Assembly: GCF_010093535.1 (NCBI RefSeq)
Contig: NW_022985201.1
Span: 372,623-436,622, forward strand
Length of the DNA: 64,000 nucleotides
Source: Lindgomyces ingoldianus
Lineage: Eukaryota; Ascomycota; Dothideomycetes; Pleosporales; Lindgomycetaceae
Direction of reading: 5' to 3'
In this document: in pieces, positions 47,101-59,740 of the stretch
Layout: every line of letters starts with the position of its first letter
How positions within the stretch are numbered: the first letter of the stretch is position 1
Notes under the pieces: model-generated
The model's database searches: none
The model's input: only the letters and a program-made list of their open reading frames with translations
What the model was told of the DNA's origin: nothing
Made by a program: the position numbers and the translations under genes

Positions 47101-49164
47101 AGCTTATTAAACTTGTCTTAGAAAAAAACATGTAATAAGTTATAGTAGTCTTAAAAGACTATTATTTTAAAGTTAGTGTGTTTTTAGGGAGCTAAAGCTT
47201 AGTTTATATTAGAAATTATAACTACATAGATTTTATAATCTAGTTATTAAGCTAGAGTTATAAATAAGGCAGGTTCTATGTAGTAAATGTCTATCTGCTG
47301 TTTAAGTCCTAGTTTATGTTTAAATTAAGTAAGTAAAAGTTTTTTAAAGGCTTTTTTTTTTTTAGGTTTAAGTAGTTATTAAATTATTTTATATAGCCTA
47401 TTTTAGTAAAAGGCCTAGCTTATTAGCCTTACTTAAGTAGTTCTTCTTTAGGTTATTAAAAAGTAAGTTTAGAAACTTTTTATATTAAGTACTATTTAAG
47501 TGTTGTTTAGGTGTAAGTGTAAGCATATATTTTAGCATTAGAAAGAGTTAAAGTTTAAAACTTACTCTTAGTAATTAAAGGCAACTTTATGCTAATATAG
47601 CTATAGTTGTCTTAGGATTAAGTTATAATGTTCTATGTTTATTACATAGAGCTTAATCTGCTTCTTATAGTGTTAGTAAGTAATTATAATAGTTATAGTA
47701 TAAAAGATAAAACTTTTTTTAAGTTATTTTTTATTAAATCTAGTTAAGTAAATTATTTAGGTAAGTAGTGTTAATTAAAGATTTAGTTTATACACTAGTT
47801 CTTTATTAATGTAACCTATGCTGTTTACTTCTAAGTTAATAAAAGCTTATATTAGAGCTAATATAGTTTCTTATTATAAATATATAAAAATATTAACTTA
47901 GTACTTTTAGTTATTAGTAAGGGACTTAGCCTATAAGTTAGCAGAGATCTAGTGTTAAATTAGTCCTAAAGAGTAACTTAGCTCTAGGACAAGCCTTTTT
48001 GCAGGCTTCTACTGCTATAGCTGCAGCTATGTTAAGAGTAGTAAAAGGGATTAAGGCTTAAATATAAGTTAAAGCCTTTATAAAAATAAAATTAAAATAG
48101 TAAAAATTTTTAATAAGTGCTAGTAGCGCTACTTGCATAGACTTAAAAAAAAGAAATAAAGTAGTTTTAAAAAATATAACTATGCTTACTATACTTAAAG
48201 CATTAACTTTTTTTTTATAATCTTTATACTTTTTAAAACTAACTAGAGCATAATTTAAATTAATTTTTATTATGTTAAGGTCCTTATTTATAACTACACT
48301 AGTTTAGAGGTGTATTAAAGCTTATATAAAGAGGAACCTTATATTATTATTGTAGGTAGTAATTAGGTTTACATATGTATTAAGGTTATTTAAGAAGGGT
48401 TCTCCTACTATAGCGCGTTACAGTTTAGTTAAGAGAAAGTTATATAAAGCTATAATTAAACCTATCTTATTTAAGCTTATATTAAATGTAAGTTAGCAGA
48501 ACTTAGTAAAGTGTAAAGTAAAGCTTTTTTTTATTTTTATAAAGTGTTTAGGTAACTTAAGGCTGTTAACTTTTTATTTAAGTCTTTATAAGTTACTTAT
48601 AAAAACACTATAAATTAATCTAGGTTAATAATATTTTTATTTATTAGTAAGTTAATTAAAGCTATTACATTATAGTTAAGTTAAAAGTAGGCATATAGTA
48701 ACTAAAAGTATTTAAAAGGGAATTAGTCTATGTTTTCTTTAAGTTTATATTAAAGCTTATGTAAAAAGGAAGGTAAGTCTTTCTATTTTCTATTAAACAG
48801 TAGGGAATTAGAGAGTTAGTTAGATTTTATTACTAAGTTAAAAAAGTTATAAGTTATAAGTAGTATTAAGTAGAAAAAAGTTAAGCTATCTTTAAACTTC
48901 TAGGTAAGCTTTAAGGCTAGTAAGTTTTTAGTTTCTACTACTATAACAAAAGTTAAAGTAGAAATAGACTGCTTAATAATATAAAGCTATTCTTTAAAGT
49001 TCTTTTAAAAAGCTTTAAAGCTTACAACATAGTAGCTTTTTTATAAAGTAAGTGCTTTTTAGAAAGCTTTTTAGCTTACTTTAATAGCTTAAAGTTATGT
49101 AAGTACTAAGCTTATTAGATTAGATTTAGAGGCTATTCTTAGCTAAAGTTTTAACATAATGTAA

Positions 49165-49482
49165 TGTTATAATTATGCACAAGTAAGGTTATAGAGCTTT
49201 ATAGAGGTCTAGTTTAATTACTATGTAAGGTATTATAGTAGGTATAAGATGTTATGTAAGGAATAAAAAAGTTTAGAAAGAAATTAGTAATTAAATACTT
49301 AGCTTAAAAGTCTAAGCGCTTTAGGTATAAATTAAGCCTGTTCTAGGTTTAGTTAGTGTTAAGGCAGTTTATGCTTAAGTTTATGTCTGTGTTATGTTGT
49401 GTTTGTGTTAGACGTGCACTAATAATACTCTAGTACACGTCTAATACAGTTATGTCTGGGATCCGGGGAGGATACCGTGACA
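49165..49482 (-). repeat. Gypsy-1 copy 2, right LTR
   Basis: 318 bp. The inner end is mutated (TGTTATAATTATGCACA); the outer end is intact (GGATCCGGGGAGGATACCG). Confidence 0.92.
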
Positions 49483-49487
49483 GGTAT

Positions 49488-50495
49488 ATAGCTAAAAAGA
49501 TCTTATTATTATTCTAGTACTTAATAAACTTTATTAAAACATGTAATCTATAGCTATCTAGAAATAAAAGTTAGTACACTTATTAAGCCTTTACTTTAGT
49601 TTTATAATTAAACACATGTTTAAGCTATACTAGGCCTAGTTTATTATCTCTTTAACTTACAAATAATAAAGTAAAAAAAGCTTAATACTTAAAAAAGTTA
49701 AAATTTTATAGCTAAAAGTTTTATATATAACTAGTTAAAAATAGCTTAGTAAATTAGCATAGGCGTAAAAGAGGTACTATTAGTGTAGATGCAGGCTATT
49801 ATTATAATCTACTTATAATTACTATTTTATATAAGCTGCTACTTAATACCTTGCTTATACTACTATTTAAAGAAAATTTACTTTATTTTTAATAGTACTT
49901 TAATTAGAAAGCCCTTTTTATCTATATTATAAGTATGCTATAGTTTTATAGTATAGTTTTATGGTATATTACTTACTTTTTTTTACATATAAGCTTAAAA
50001 TATAGTAAGTACTTAAATGCTAAGCTAGCTTTGTTACACATAGCGTCTATGCTAGATGTCTATTAAAATAATAAGTTAATAAAGTGCTTTTTAATTAATT
50101 AATTAACTTAGCTTTTACTAGCTTACTTACTACTTATTTTTATATAAAATTTTAAATTATTTATTTTAAAAAAAATAGACTTTTTATATAAAGTCTATTA
50201 ATGTACTCTACTAGCTTTTTTTTTTATACTAAGCTAAGTAGTTACTAATTTTTAAGTTTCTCTGCACATAGGTAAGTAACGCGTTAGTAACGCCTTAAAA
50301 GTATAAATTAATTAACGCTATACTGCCTAGCTACTACAGCATAATTTAGTAATTCTTTAGGTTTTAGCAATTTTAGCAACTCTAAAGCAGCCTTAATACT
50401 GCCTATATTAGTTAAGAGAGAGGTAGTTGAAGTTTTAACAGCTTCGCGCAGAATTGTGCATTACGCGAGGCCGTGCATTACACGCTAAAACACAG
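49488..50495 (-). repeat. Right end of Fot1-like element B, left arm of a large palindrome
   Basis: Contains the N-terminal transposase region (minus strand, many stops) and the right TIR. Positions of about 49746-50495 are the inverted counterpart of 50660-51396. Confidence 0.6.
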
Positions 50496-50497
50496 TA

Positions 50498-50659
50498 ATG
50501 TAACCTTACAGGCAAGTTAGCCACACAGGCGACGAGTTGGCCACTCTGCCAAGACCCTACTAAAACTATGCACTTGTATCATACAACGCGATGTCTTAAC
50601 AACAACACAAGATAAGACCTTATAAAAAGCTAGATTACAGCTTACACTTTAAGCTATTA
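50498..50659. repeat. Fragment of a further Fot1-type family (TIR variant D)
   Basis: About 160 bp starting ACCTTACAGGC after a TA. It has the same terminal layout as families A and C but a different iteron pair (AGTTAGCCAC and AGTTGGCCAC, 20 bp apart) and then GCCAAGACCCTACTAAAA. It is truncated where the next element B copy begins. Confidence 0.5.
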
Positions 50660-51396
50660 CTGTGTTTTAGCGCGTAATGCACGGCCTCGCGTAATGCACG
50701 GCTCTGCGCAAAGCTGTTAAAACTTTAACTACCTCTCTCTTAACTAATATAGGCAGTATTAAGGCTGCTTTAAAGTTGCTAAAATTACTAAAACCTAAAA
50801 AATTACTAAATTATACTGCAGTAGCTAGGCAGTATAGCGTTAATTAATTTATGCTTTTAAGGTGTTACTAACATGTCACCTGCTTATGTGTAAAGAAACT
50901 TAAAAATTAGCAACTACTTAGCCTAGTGCAGAAAAAAGAGCTAGTAGAGTATATTAATAGACTTTACACAAAATATTTATTTTTTTTAAAATAAATAATT
51001 TAAATTTTTATAATAAAAATAAGTAGTAAGTAAGCTAGTAAAAGCTAAGTTAATTAATTTATTAAAAAACACTTTATTAACTTATGATTCTAATAAACAT
51101 CTAGCATAAACGCTGCGCATAACAAAGCTAACTTAGCATTTAAGTACTTACTATATTTTAAGCTTGTATATAAAAAAAATTAAGTAATATAGTATAAAAC
51201 TATAGCATACTTATAATATAGATAAAAAGAGCTTTCTAATTAAAGTACTATTAAAAATAAAGTAAATCTTTTTTAAATAGTAGTATAAAAAAAGCACTAA
51301 GCAGCAGCTTATATAGAATAGTAATTGCAAGTAGATTATTATAATAGCCTACATCTGCGCTAATAGTAGCTCTCTTACACCTACGCTAATCTATTA
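50660..51396 (+). mobile_element. Second, inverted copy of Fot1-like element B (5' part)
   Basis: Begins CTGTGTTTTAGCGCG after TA, with two CGCGTAATGCAC iterons 17 bp apart, and is collinear in reverse with 49746-50495. Only the first ~740 bp is present before an LTR fragment takes over. It is RIP-altered, with no intact ORF. Confidence 0.65.
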
Positions 51397-51398
51397 AG

Positions 51399-51780
51399 TG
51401 TTATAATCCTTACTTAGTAGGGTTTTATTAGATGCTGTAAGCATGCAGGCCTTATAAGTTAAGTTATAAGAGGGGGTAGAAAAACCTGCTTTAGATGTAC
51501 AGTTCTTAGTATAGTCTAGGTGTAGAGATAGTAGAGTAGCTAAATTATAGTTTAGGCTTTAACAGTAGTATAGGGCGCTTAGTTAAACAGTTTATAGAAT
51601 AGAAGAGAAGGTGTATATAGTACAAGATACACAATTAGTATTGCAGCTTATTAGAAAGCTAGAATGCTACTTAGTCTATAGAAATAGACTACATGTTAAT
51701 TACACCTTTTAAAAGTTAGTCTTATTAGCAGAGCTTGCTCTGCTTATTATATTCAGGTTTGCAGAACAAAAAGTTTAGCA
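51399..51780. repeat. Degraded LTR fragment (Gypsy-2-related)
   Basis: Starts TGTTATAATCC, a RIP form of TGTTACAATCC, and follows the solo LTR at 41971 block by block (gtacagttct, gtgtatatagtacaagata, gctacttagtctat). The other end is not clear, so the right boundary is approximate. Confidence 0.5.
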
Positions 51781-52151
51781 GAATCTCCTCTTTTAAACGC
51801 GCTAGTTAGTTATAATTTCTTTAAATAAACCTTAGTAACACTATTTCTCTATCACCTTATGTATTTCTTACATTTTTTTAAAAAAAATGTATACTTAATA
51901 TAGGTGCACTTTTATGTTAATTTACATGTAGTTTGCTTTAGCATGTGTTATATAAAACATGTTTAAATTATAGTTAGTTGCGTCTATTCTACCTCTCTAG
52001 CTACATTAGTGTGTTAGGGATTTGCATCAGCCACGCTTAGTTGCAGGCTGTGGTAGGTTGTGTGCTGCACATGTTTATCCTACTATAGTTAAATGTTGTT
52101 GTTATGCGTCTATTACCTATCTAATACTACTTTACTAAGCATTATGCTATA
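51781..52151. other. AT-rich stretch, no feature recognised
   Basis: About 370 bp of RIP-like sequence between the LTR fragment and Fot1-like element C. No gene or repeat boundary was seen. Confidence 0.4.
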
Positions 52152-52526
52152 ACGTACCTAACGGGTTGGCCGGCCACACAGGTTGGCCGGCCACTTTTGC
52201 CAAGCCCCCACTAAAACCACCCCATTCTGGCGCAAAACAGCCTACTTTAGCCCTGTATAAAGTAATACAACACAAGATATTATTTAGAGTCTACTTCTGC
52301 TACTTTTTTACATATATGCAAGTTATGCCTAGTTTAATTGCACTGCCTGCATTACCTTTAACTTAGCTTACCTTCTTTAGCGCGCACCTGCGTCTTTAGC
52401 TTCTTCCTATTACTACGCGCTCTAAACTCCTTTAGAGCAGTTAAACAAGCTCTATTCTTAACTATTAAGGTTTTTTTTGCCTAAATCTGCTTTTTTTATG
52501 TAATTTATGTTACATAGCAGCCTTAT

Positions 52527-53144
52527 TGTTACGGCCAACAGTCAGACCGTAATGACCCAACTGGCTGTCCCACACAGCCCGAACGATGTCGGATGGAAGG
52601 CGCTTAGCCCCGCGCTAAGCGAATTACGTGACAGGACAGATAAGGAATGGCTTCAGCTTTTAGACAAAAGCCTCACAGAATGCACTGTCTAATAGGGACC
52701 TAAGCATTGCAGGCAATGCAGGCGCTGCAGGCAGTTGCAGGCAATGCATGCAACACCTGCAACGCATGCAGACGCATGTAAACCCTATGTATATAGTTCT
52801 AATCACAACTATAGTTAAGAAGTTATAATTACTATTAAGTCTATTTCTATACCCTTTATTTAATAAACTAAGAAGCTGTAATACTTCTATAAAGTCTACT
52901 GCTGCCTTATATATCTTGCACTATATATACCTTTACTTCTATCCTTACAGATTAAGTTTACTAGCTCCCTATACAGCCACTAGGTTAAACCACAAGCCTG
53001 CCTACTCTCTACCTTGCATTACCCTGTACTCTGCTTAACAGACTGTACACCTAATCTAGCTAAGTTCTACCTCTTCTGTTAACATATTATTATAGGCTAA
53101 TGTACTTCTAAAAACATTATTTTGCTAAAGTAAAGATTATAACA
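52527..53144 (+). repeat. Gypsy-2 family plus copy, 5' LTR
   Basis: 618 bp. The first ~170 bp is GC-normal and unmutated; the inner part is RIP-altered. It contains the GCATGC/GCAGGC microrepeat block at about 52705-52795. Confidence 0.92.
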
Positions 53145-56100
53145 GTAATTACTACCTCTTATAAAGTATAGCTACTACTACTTTAGACATTAGCATAACA
53201 GGTGCTTTAGCTGCTAGCACTAGCTAGACCCCTACAGCAACTAAAGAAGTATAAAATTAATAAATACTTTACCTCTAGAACAAGCTTAAACAGCTTAAAC
53301 AACACTTCTAACTTTAAGCATAGTAAAGACCCTTAAATGTTTACTAAGTCTAAGCCCTCTAGTTAGAAGTAGCAAAACTTTAAAATATTATTTAAAAAAA
53401 AACTAGTATTAAATCTAAAAAGACTCTATATTTAGCCTCTTTTAAAGCATTTAACAGCTTTGCTAAAGACCTAAAACTCTTCTTTACTAAGTGCTACTTT
53501 TACATGTAATATAATAAAGGCGCTTTTAAGATAAAAAATTTTTTTTATAAATAGGCCTACACTTAAAAAAATTACCTGCTATTTAGTTTTAACTTTATGC
53601 TAATAACTAGATAAACTATAAGGCAAGTAGCAACTTTTTATTACTAGAGATATAAAAAATCTTTAATAGCATTAATTTATTTAAAGCAGCCCTAACTATA
53701 ATTTATAGGCTAGTTAATAAAGAAAAATAAGCAGTTAATAAAATAAATGCCCTCTAATAGGGCAACAGCTCTGTCTAACAATATGCAGCCTGCTTCTAGG
53801 AACTGCTAGCCATCTGCAGATAGACAGATAAGAAGGCTATAAAGTAAATGTTCTATAAAGGGCTCTTAGACATTATTAAAGATAAATTTACTTATAATAA
53901 AAAGCCTAAGAACTTTAAGAATTACATTAAAAAAGCGCTTACCTACAACAAAAGACATGCTAAACACTATAGTAAAAAAGAAAAGGGCTAGACAACTGTA
54001 AAACCTAACTAGTTTTAAAAAAAAAAGAAAGCTTTATAAATTAACATAAAGCTAATAGACCTTAGTTACGCTAAACACACACATAGCTTCTCTAAAAAAA
54101 AGAACTATACCTTTAAAAATGTAAAGCTACCCTTAAATAAAGAATAGAAGAAATAGCTTAAAAAAAAGCATACCTTAACTATAAAAAAGTAGGTTACTTC
54201 TATTAAAAATGCCTAGACTCTAAACAACTAAAGAATAAAGATAGCAAATTAACTATAAAAGTAATGCATATAGAATAAGGCCTAATAAGATAAGAGATTC
54301 TAGACTAGCTAGATAAACACCTCTATTAGTAATGTAAAAATAATTATAAATCTAAAAAGTGCCTAATAAAATACTAGAAAGTTAAGGTAAAAGACACTAA
54401 TAAAGTCTTTAGAGCACTAGAACAAGCTGCTGCCTACAAAAAATAGTAAGGCTATACCTAAGCTACAACATATATTGCAAATGTTAAAAAAGAGAAGGAA
54501 AAGTTTCTTTTAAAATAACTAATAACAGAAATCTTAGCTTAAGAGCTAAAATACTAATTTATCTATAAAAACTGCTAGAAATGTGGCAACACACACTATT
54601 AAAAAAATGTAAGAAATTAATGTATAAAGTATACATTAATAATAATGCTAAAACTTACAGTATACTAAAAGAAATTACTAAAACACATTTTACAGTTATA
54701 AACATAAATAAATAATAAAAAATGTTCTAGAAAATTCTTAACAAAGAAGAAGGCCTAGACTAGTAATACACACTACTAATAACACTAGATCTATGCTAAG
54801 AACAGAATAACACACCTCCCCTAGCACTAGCTATTACCTGCAAGAATCTTAAAATACAGTAAGACAAAGAGTACTGTATTTCTTATAGCAGTAAATAACA
54901 TAATAAGTTTTAATACACTTACTAAAGCCACCTATTGTAAATTATTAAAACTAAGGAATACTCTAGGTGGACACAGGTCTAACTAATACTAGTACAAAAC
55001 AACTTTAAAGAGTGTCCCTACACCTAGTACCTATGCAGTAATAAGTACTGCTTTAAGCACTAGCTAACTAAACATAGGGCTAGCTAGTAGCTACACAGGA
55101 CACAGGAAAGTTCACTTAAGAACAACACACTAGCCGGCATAGCATCTACCTGTAAAATGCTACACTGTCTCTACTGTAAAAACAGCATAAATTACAAGCA
55201 AGAACTATAGACAAAGTGCAATAATAAGACAGCATGCACGTTCTACTACTTTTAATAAAAGGCACACTAACAGGATAATTAAATGCCATATCACTATAAA
55301 ATAGAAGACTCCCAGTGCACTATATTAGAATGCATAATACTAGGACACTAGAAATACAAGGTATAATTAGACTAGATTATAGAATACAAAAATACAGCTA
55401 AAACTGTTAACAAAAATAACAGAATAGACTATAAAGAAACACCTTATAAACTCTACATTTTTATTATAGTTAGATAAGAACTAGGATAAAGCCTAACAAC
55501 TAAAATTACTCTCTAATAACTAGGCTAGAAATAGGAAGAACTTGCCTTAATTAACAGTAGATGTATGTTTATAGTAATTAATTTAAGATAAGTTAACTAG
55601 AATAACATACCCTTCTAAAGAAAAAAAAACCTTTTTAAAGTATCTTTAGCTAACACCTTATTAATAAAATATAAAGTAAGATAAATTTAACTTAAAATAA
55701 AAGAACTTATTACTAAAGCTAAAAAATTAAAGATTAGATATTCTTTAACATATTACTACTAAAAAGTAAATACTAAGCAATTCTAGGCTATAACTAGCTT
55801 TATAAACATAACCTAATAATTAATTAGCAAACCCTATTACTAGTTCTCTAAGGTAATAAACAAGCAGTATAAGCAGTATCTTAAGAGAACCTAGATAAAA
55901 CTTATCTATAAGAAAAACTAAAAAGATTTCTTTATTAAGAACTAAAAGCATAGGCTGTTTACTAAATAAAAAAAAAACTAAAAGAAATCTCTTTTAAAGA
56001 ATTTAAAAAAAATAAGACCTTAACTAAGTTAAAATCTACTAAATAGCCTAAAAAGTAAGCAGACTACTAGAAAAATATTAAAACTACAAAGATATGTTTA

Positions 56101-58398
56101 AAACTCTAGAAAATCTAGAAGAACTGCTACTACACTAACTCTAGAACTACGCAATTAACCTTAAACTAAACCTATAACTAAAAACTTACAAATTATAACC
56201 TCTAACAAAAGCTTAGAAGAACGCATTGCAAGAATATGTAGACTAAATGCTAGCTTAAGAACACATTAGAGAAAGCAATAGTTTAATAGCATTAGCAGTA
56301 GTCTTTATAAAAAAAAAGAATAGCAAGGTAAGAGTGTATTAAGACTACTAAACTCTAAATAATAACACTATAAAAGACTAGTATTTTTTACTAATTATCT
56401 AAAACATTATAAATTAACTTAAAAGAACTAAGCATTTTACTAAGTTTAATGTCTAAGACAGATTTAATAAAATAAAAATTAAAAAAGAACATAAGTAAAT
56501 AACAGCCTTTTAGACACTAAAAAAACTATATAAACTTCTTATTATGCTATTTAGACTAACTAACGCCCTAGCAACCTTCTAACAGGTTATTAACACTGCA
56601 CTTAACCCCTACCTAGATATATTTGTACTTGTATACTTAGACAATGTCCTAATATATACTAAAAAAGACAGACTAGACTACATATCTAAAGTAAAGCTTA
56701 TACTTAACTAACTCTAATAATATAGGCTCTACCTGTAACTAGAAAAATATAAGTTTAATGTATAAAAAACAAAATATTTAAGATTTATTATTAATAAAGA
56801 AGAAATAAAAATAAACCTTACTAAAGTAAGTAAAGTACTTAACTAGCTAACACTAATAATAGTAACAAAAATTAAAGGATTTCTAGGCCTTACTAGCTAC
56901 ATATAAAGAATAATTAAAGACTACTCTAAAATAGCGCTCCCCCTTACAGACGCTACCTTAAAAGAAAGGGCAACAGAAAAGTTCTAATAGATAGCAGAAA
57001 TAAAAGAAGCTTTTTAGAAACTAAAATAAATAGTAATAAGCTACTCTGTCTTTAAGATGTACAACCTCTTATTAGAAACAAAAGTGCATATAAACGCCTC
57101 TCTAAAAGTAGAGAGAGCAGCACTCTTCTAAAAATAAGAAGATAGCTAATAGCATTTAGTAGCTTATTACTTAGTAAAATTTACACTATTAGAGTAAAAA
57201 TATACTATCCTTAACAAAGAACTAAAAGCTATAGTTAATACATGTAGAAATTAGAAAGTTAAGCTTTAAAGCCTTAGTTAATAATTTATAATTTTTACTA
57301 ACTATGTAAACTTTATTACTTTCCTTACTACTAAGAAACTATTACTAATGCATATATAATAGGCTATAGAACTTGCTTAATTTAATTTTATTATTAAACA
57401 TGTAGTAAGAAGCAGTAATTAGCAGGCTAATGCCTTAAGCAGGCGCACAGACTATTTTAAGACTAATAAAAAAAATTCTAAAGAATTTATAATCTTTAAA
57501 AAAACTCTAGAGGGACTAGTCTATAAAGAACCTAACTAAAAGAAACTACTATGTTCCCTTATAATAGTTAAACAAGAATAGAAGAACTTAATAAAAAAAT
57601 ATTATAAAGCCTCTATGTTTAGACACCTAGAAATTAGGTTGCTATAAAAGAAAATTAAAACTATAATACCCTAAGAGATACCCTAGCTAAAACACCTGTG
57701 TACTAAAGTCCTATAAGAATGCAATACCTGTAATAAAAACAACTTATAAAGGCATAAACTTTATAGATTAATTTAGCTAATTACAGCACTTAGCTAACTG
57801 TAGATAATAATAACTATAGACTTTATAACTAGACTACTACCCTTACGTAAACCTAGCACTAAGAGACTTTGTAATATAATTACATAAGTTATAGACAAAA
57901 CTACTAAGTTTATTTACCTATAGCTATTAGAAAAAACTATTACAGCTAAAGAATTTATATTTAAGCTAAAAAAAAAACATCTTTATAACTTATAGCTACT
58001 TTAAAATTATTATTTTTAATTATAACAAATTATTTACTAGCAAATTCTAGATAGCCTTAATTAAACACTTTAGAATTAACTATAGGCTGTCTACTGCCTA
58101 CTATCTACAAACAGACAGATAAACAGAAAGGGTAAACACAGAAGTTAAAAAATTCCTATAAAAATACATCTTATATAAATAGACAGATTAGGCAAAATAG
58201 CTACTAATAGCATAGTTTGTTATTAACACTTTAAAATTAGCTACTACTAAGGAAACCCTATATAAAGCTAATTTTAGTTACCTTTTATAATATAAGCTTT
58301 ATAGCTTATAACTAACTAATTCTTTAGAAGCTATAGATTACACAACTAAACTTCTAGAACTATATTAAAAACTTACTATAAAAGCCTAATTAGCCTAG

Positions 58399-58598
58399 TG
58401 TAACGGCGCAGGCAAGACAATGGGTCCGAATGCGGTATGAATCCACTCAGAGGCATATGGGAGTGCGTGGNNNNNNNNNNAACAGCAGGGGGCCGGGCAG
58501 AGTCGAGTCAGGGTCGAACCAGGGTCGGAGCCGATACGGAGACCCTTCGGATAGGATCCGAGCGACCCGAGATGGAACGATTCATGAGAATCGTTACA
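58399..58598. mobile_element. Young, unmutated LTR-type insertion with unresolved interior
   Basis: It begins TGTAACGGCGCAGG and ends GAATCGTTACA, flanked by the 5-bp duplication CCTAG (58394-58398 and 58599-58603). It interrupts the integrase part of the Gypsy-2 family element. The sequence is GC-rich with no sign of RIP, unlike everything around it. A 10-N gap sits in the middle, so either a solo LTR or a full-length element collapsed by the assembler is possible. Confidence 0.75.
58471..58480. other. Assembly gap (10 N)
   Basis: The round size suggests a placeholder of unknown true length inside the young insertion. Confidence 0.98.
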
Positions 58599-59740
58599 CC
58601 TAGGAAGTTATAAAGAAAGTAGTAAATAAAAAAAAAAACTTACACTAGAAATATACCTAAATAACTATGTATATCTAGACATAAAGGACCTTAAGGCACT
58701 AAGACTCTTAAGGAAATTAGTAAAAAAACACATAAGACTATACTAGGTTATACAAACATGCCCTAGCATCTGTAAGCTTAAGCTACTAAAAGAGATGTAA
58801 ATACATCCTTAGTTTTACATCTTTAAACTTAAACTTACTTTTAAAACTATTCTACTTACAACTACTAGATAAAAGAAAGAAGAAAAAGAATATAAAGTAA
58901 AAAGAATTTTTAACTATAAAAGAAATAAATACCTAGTAAAATAAAAAAAATAGCTTACTAGTAAAAATATGTAGAAACCTTTTAGAAGCCTATTAAACAC
59001 TTCTTAGGCCTTTTATAAATACTTAGAGTCTCTTTTAAGTAAAACTATTCTAGAGAAAGCTCTTTAAACTAGAAGGCACTATTACTAATTAAAACTGCAG
59101 CAGCATTAGCTAGCTATAATGTAGGAGGTCCGCAACCCTTTAACATAGGCTGCAGAGGAGGAAGACCTGCTGCTTTTGCTTTAAGTGCTTTAAGCTTGTC
59201 TAAAGATAAAAGGTTTCTTTCTAGATATCTTGCCTTTTAATCTGCTAAAACTTTTAACTACTTTTAAACTTAATTCTACTAAGCTATAAAAGACTAAAGA
59301 CCTCTTAAGGACTTAGCTTACTTTTATATTTTTTTTTCTTTTATTTTCTTCTCTTTAGCTGCTTTTAATTCTTTAAGTAGTTTCTTCTTCTTACGCTCTA
59401 GGTAATCCTAAGCTGTGTTAGAAATAAAAGCATTATAATAACTACTCTTTTTTACACACTCTACGCACTTGTCTAATAACAAGGACATTACACAGGAAGA
59501 ACTATAAGACTAATAAGAACTATAAAGGCGCATTTTTGTATAATAATAAGGATTAAGATAAGTAACAGTATAAAAGTAATAGTTAACAGCAGAAGTATAA
59601 GAAACCTAGTAAGGCATAGTTAAAAAAAATAAATGTTAGAACAGCTTTTAAAAAAGAAAACGCACTAGCTAAAAAAAAATTTAACACTTACAACAAAAAC
59701 AACATAACAGCAAGAACGCTAACTAAAAGAGAAGCCTGTG

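Larger units (their letters stand above)
43820..49482 (-). mobile_element. Gypsy-1, copy 2: complete 5663-bp Ty3/gypsy retrotransposon, RIP-degraded
   Basis: LTRs of 318 bp (43820-44137 and 49165-49482) and the duplication GGTAT (43815-43819 and 49483-49487). Minus-strand relics: an RT box reading MYINNILIYSN near 46575-46610 (family YIDDILIYSN) and an integrase core NIIVVINYLTKY near 45200-45280. Gene order and LTR type fit Ty3/gypsy. Stops occur throughout. Because it lacks the Gypsy-2 insertion it serves as the intact reference for copy 1. Confidence 0.92.
27622..50495 (-). mobile_element. Fot1/pogo-like DNA transposon B, outer host of a transposon nest
   Basis: The left end CCATGTTTTAGCGCG (27622) and the right end ACGCTAAAACACAG (50495) are inverted copies, each flanked by TA. 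Both carry two CGCGTAATGCAC-type iterons 17 bp apart. Removing the inserted elements (27850-41171, 41368-43123, 43820-49482) leaves about 2.1 kb, a normal size for Fot1-type elements. Transposase remains read on the minus strand in the pieces at 49488-50400 and 43130-43819. That these distant ends belong to one element is inferred from end orientation, size and transposase continuity across the second Gypsy-1 insertion. Confidence 0.6.

Noticed and set aside
52166..52366. 66-codon open frame at the start of element C
   Set aside because: It begins in the TIR iterons and runs into unrelated AT-rich sequence; there is no family or start context.
52507..52692. 61-codon open frame
   Set aside because: It falls in the unmutated outer end of a Gypsy-2 family LTR, which is not coding.
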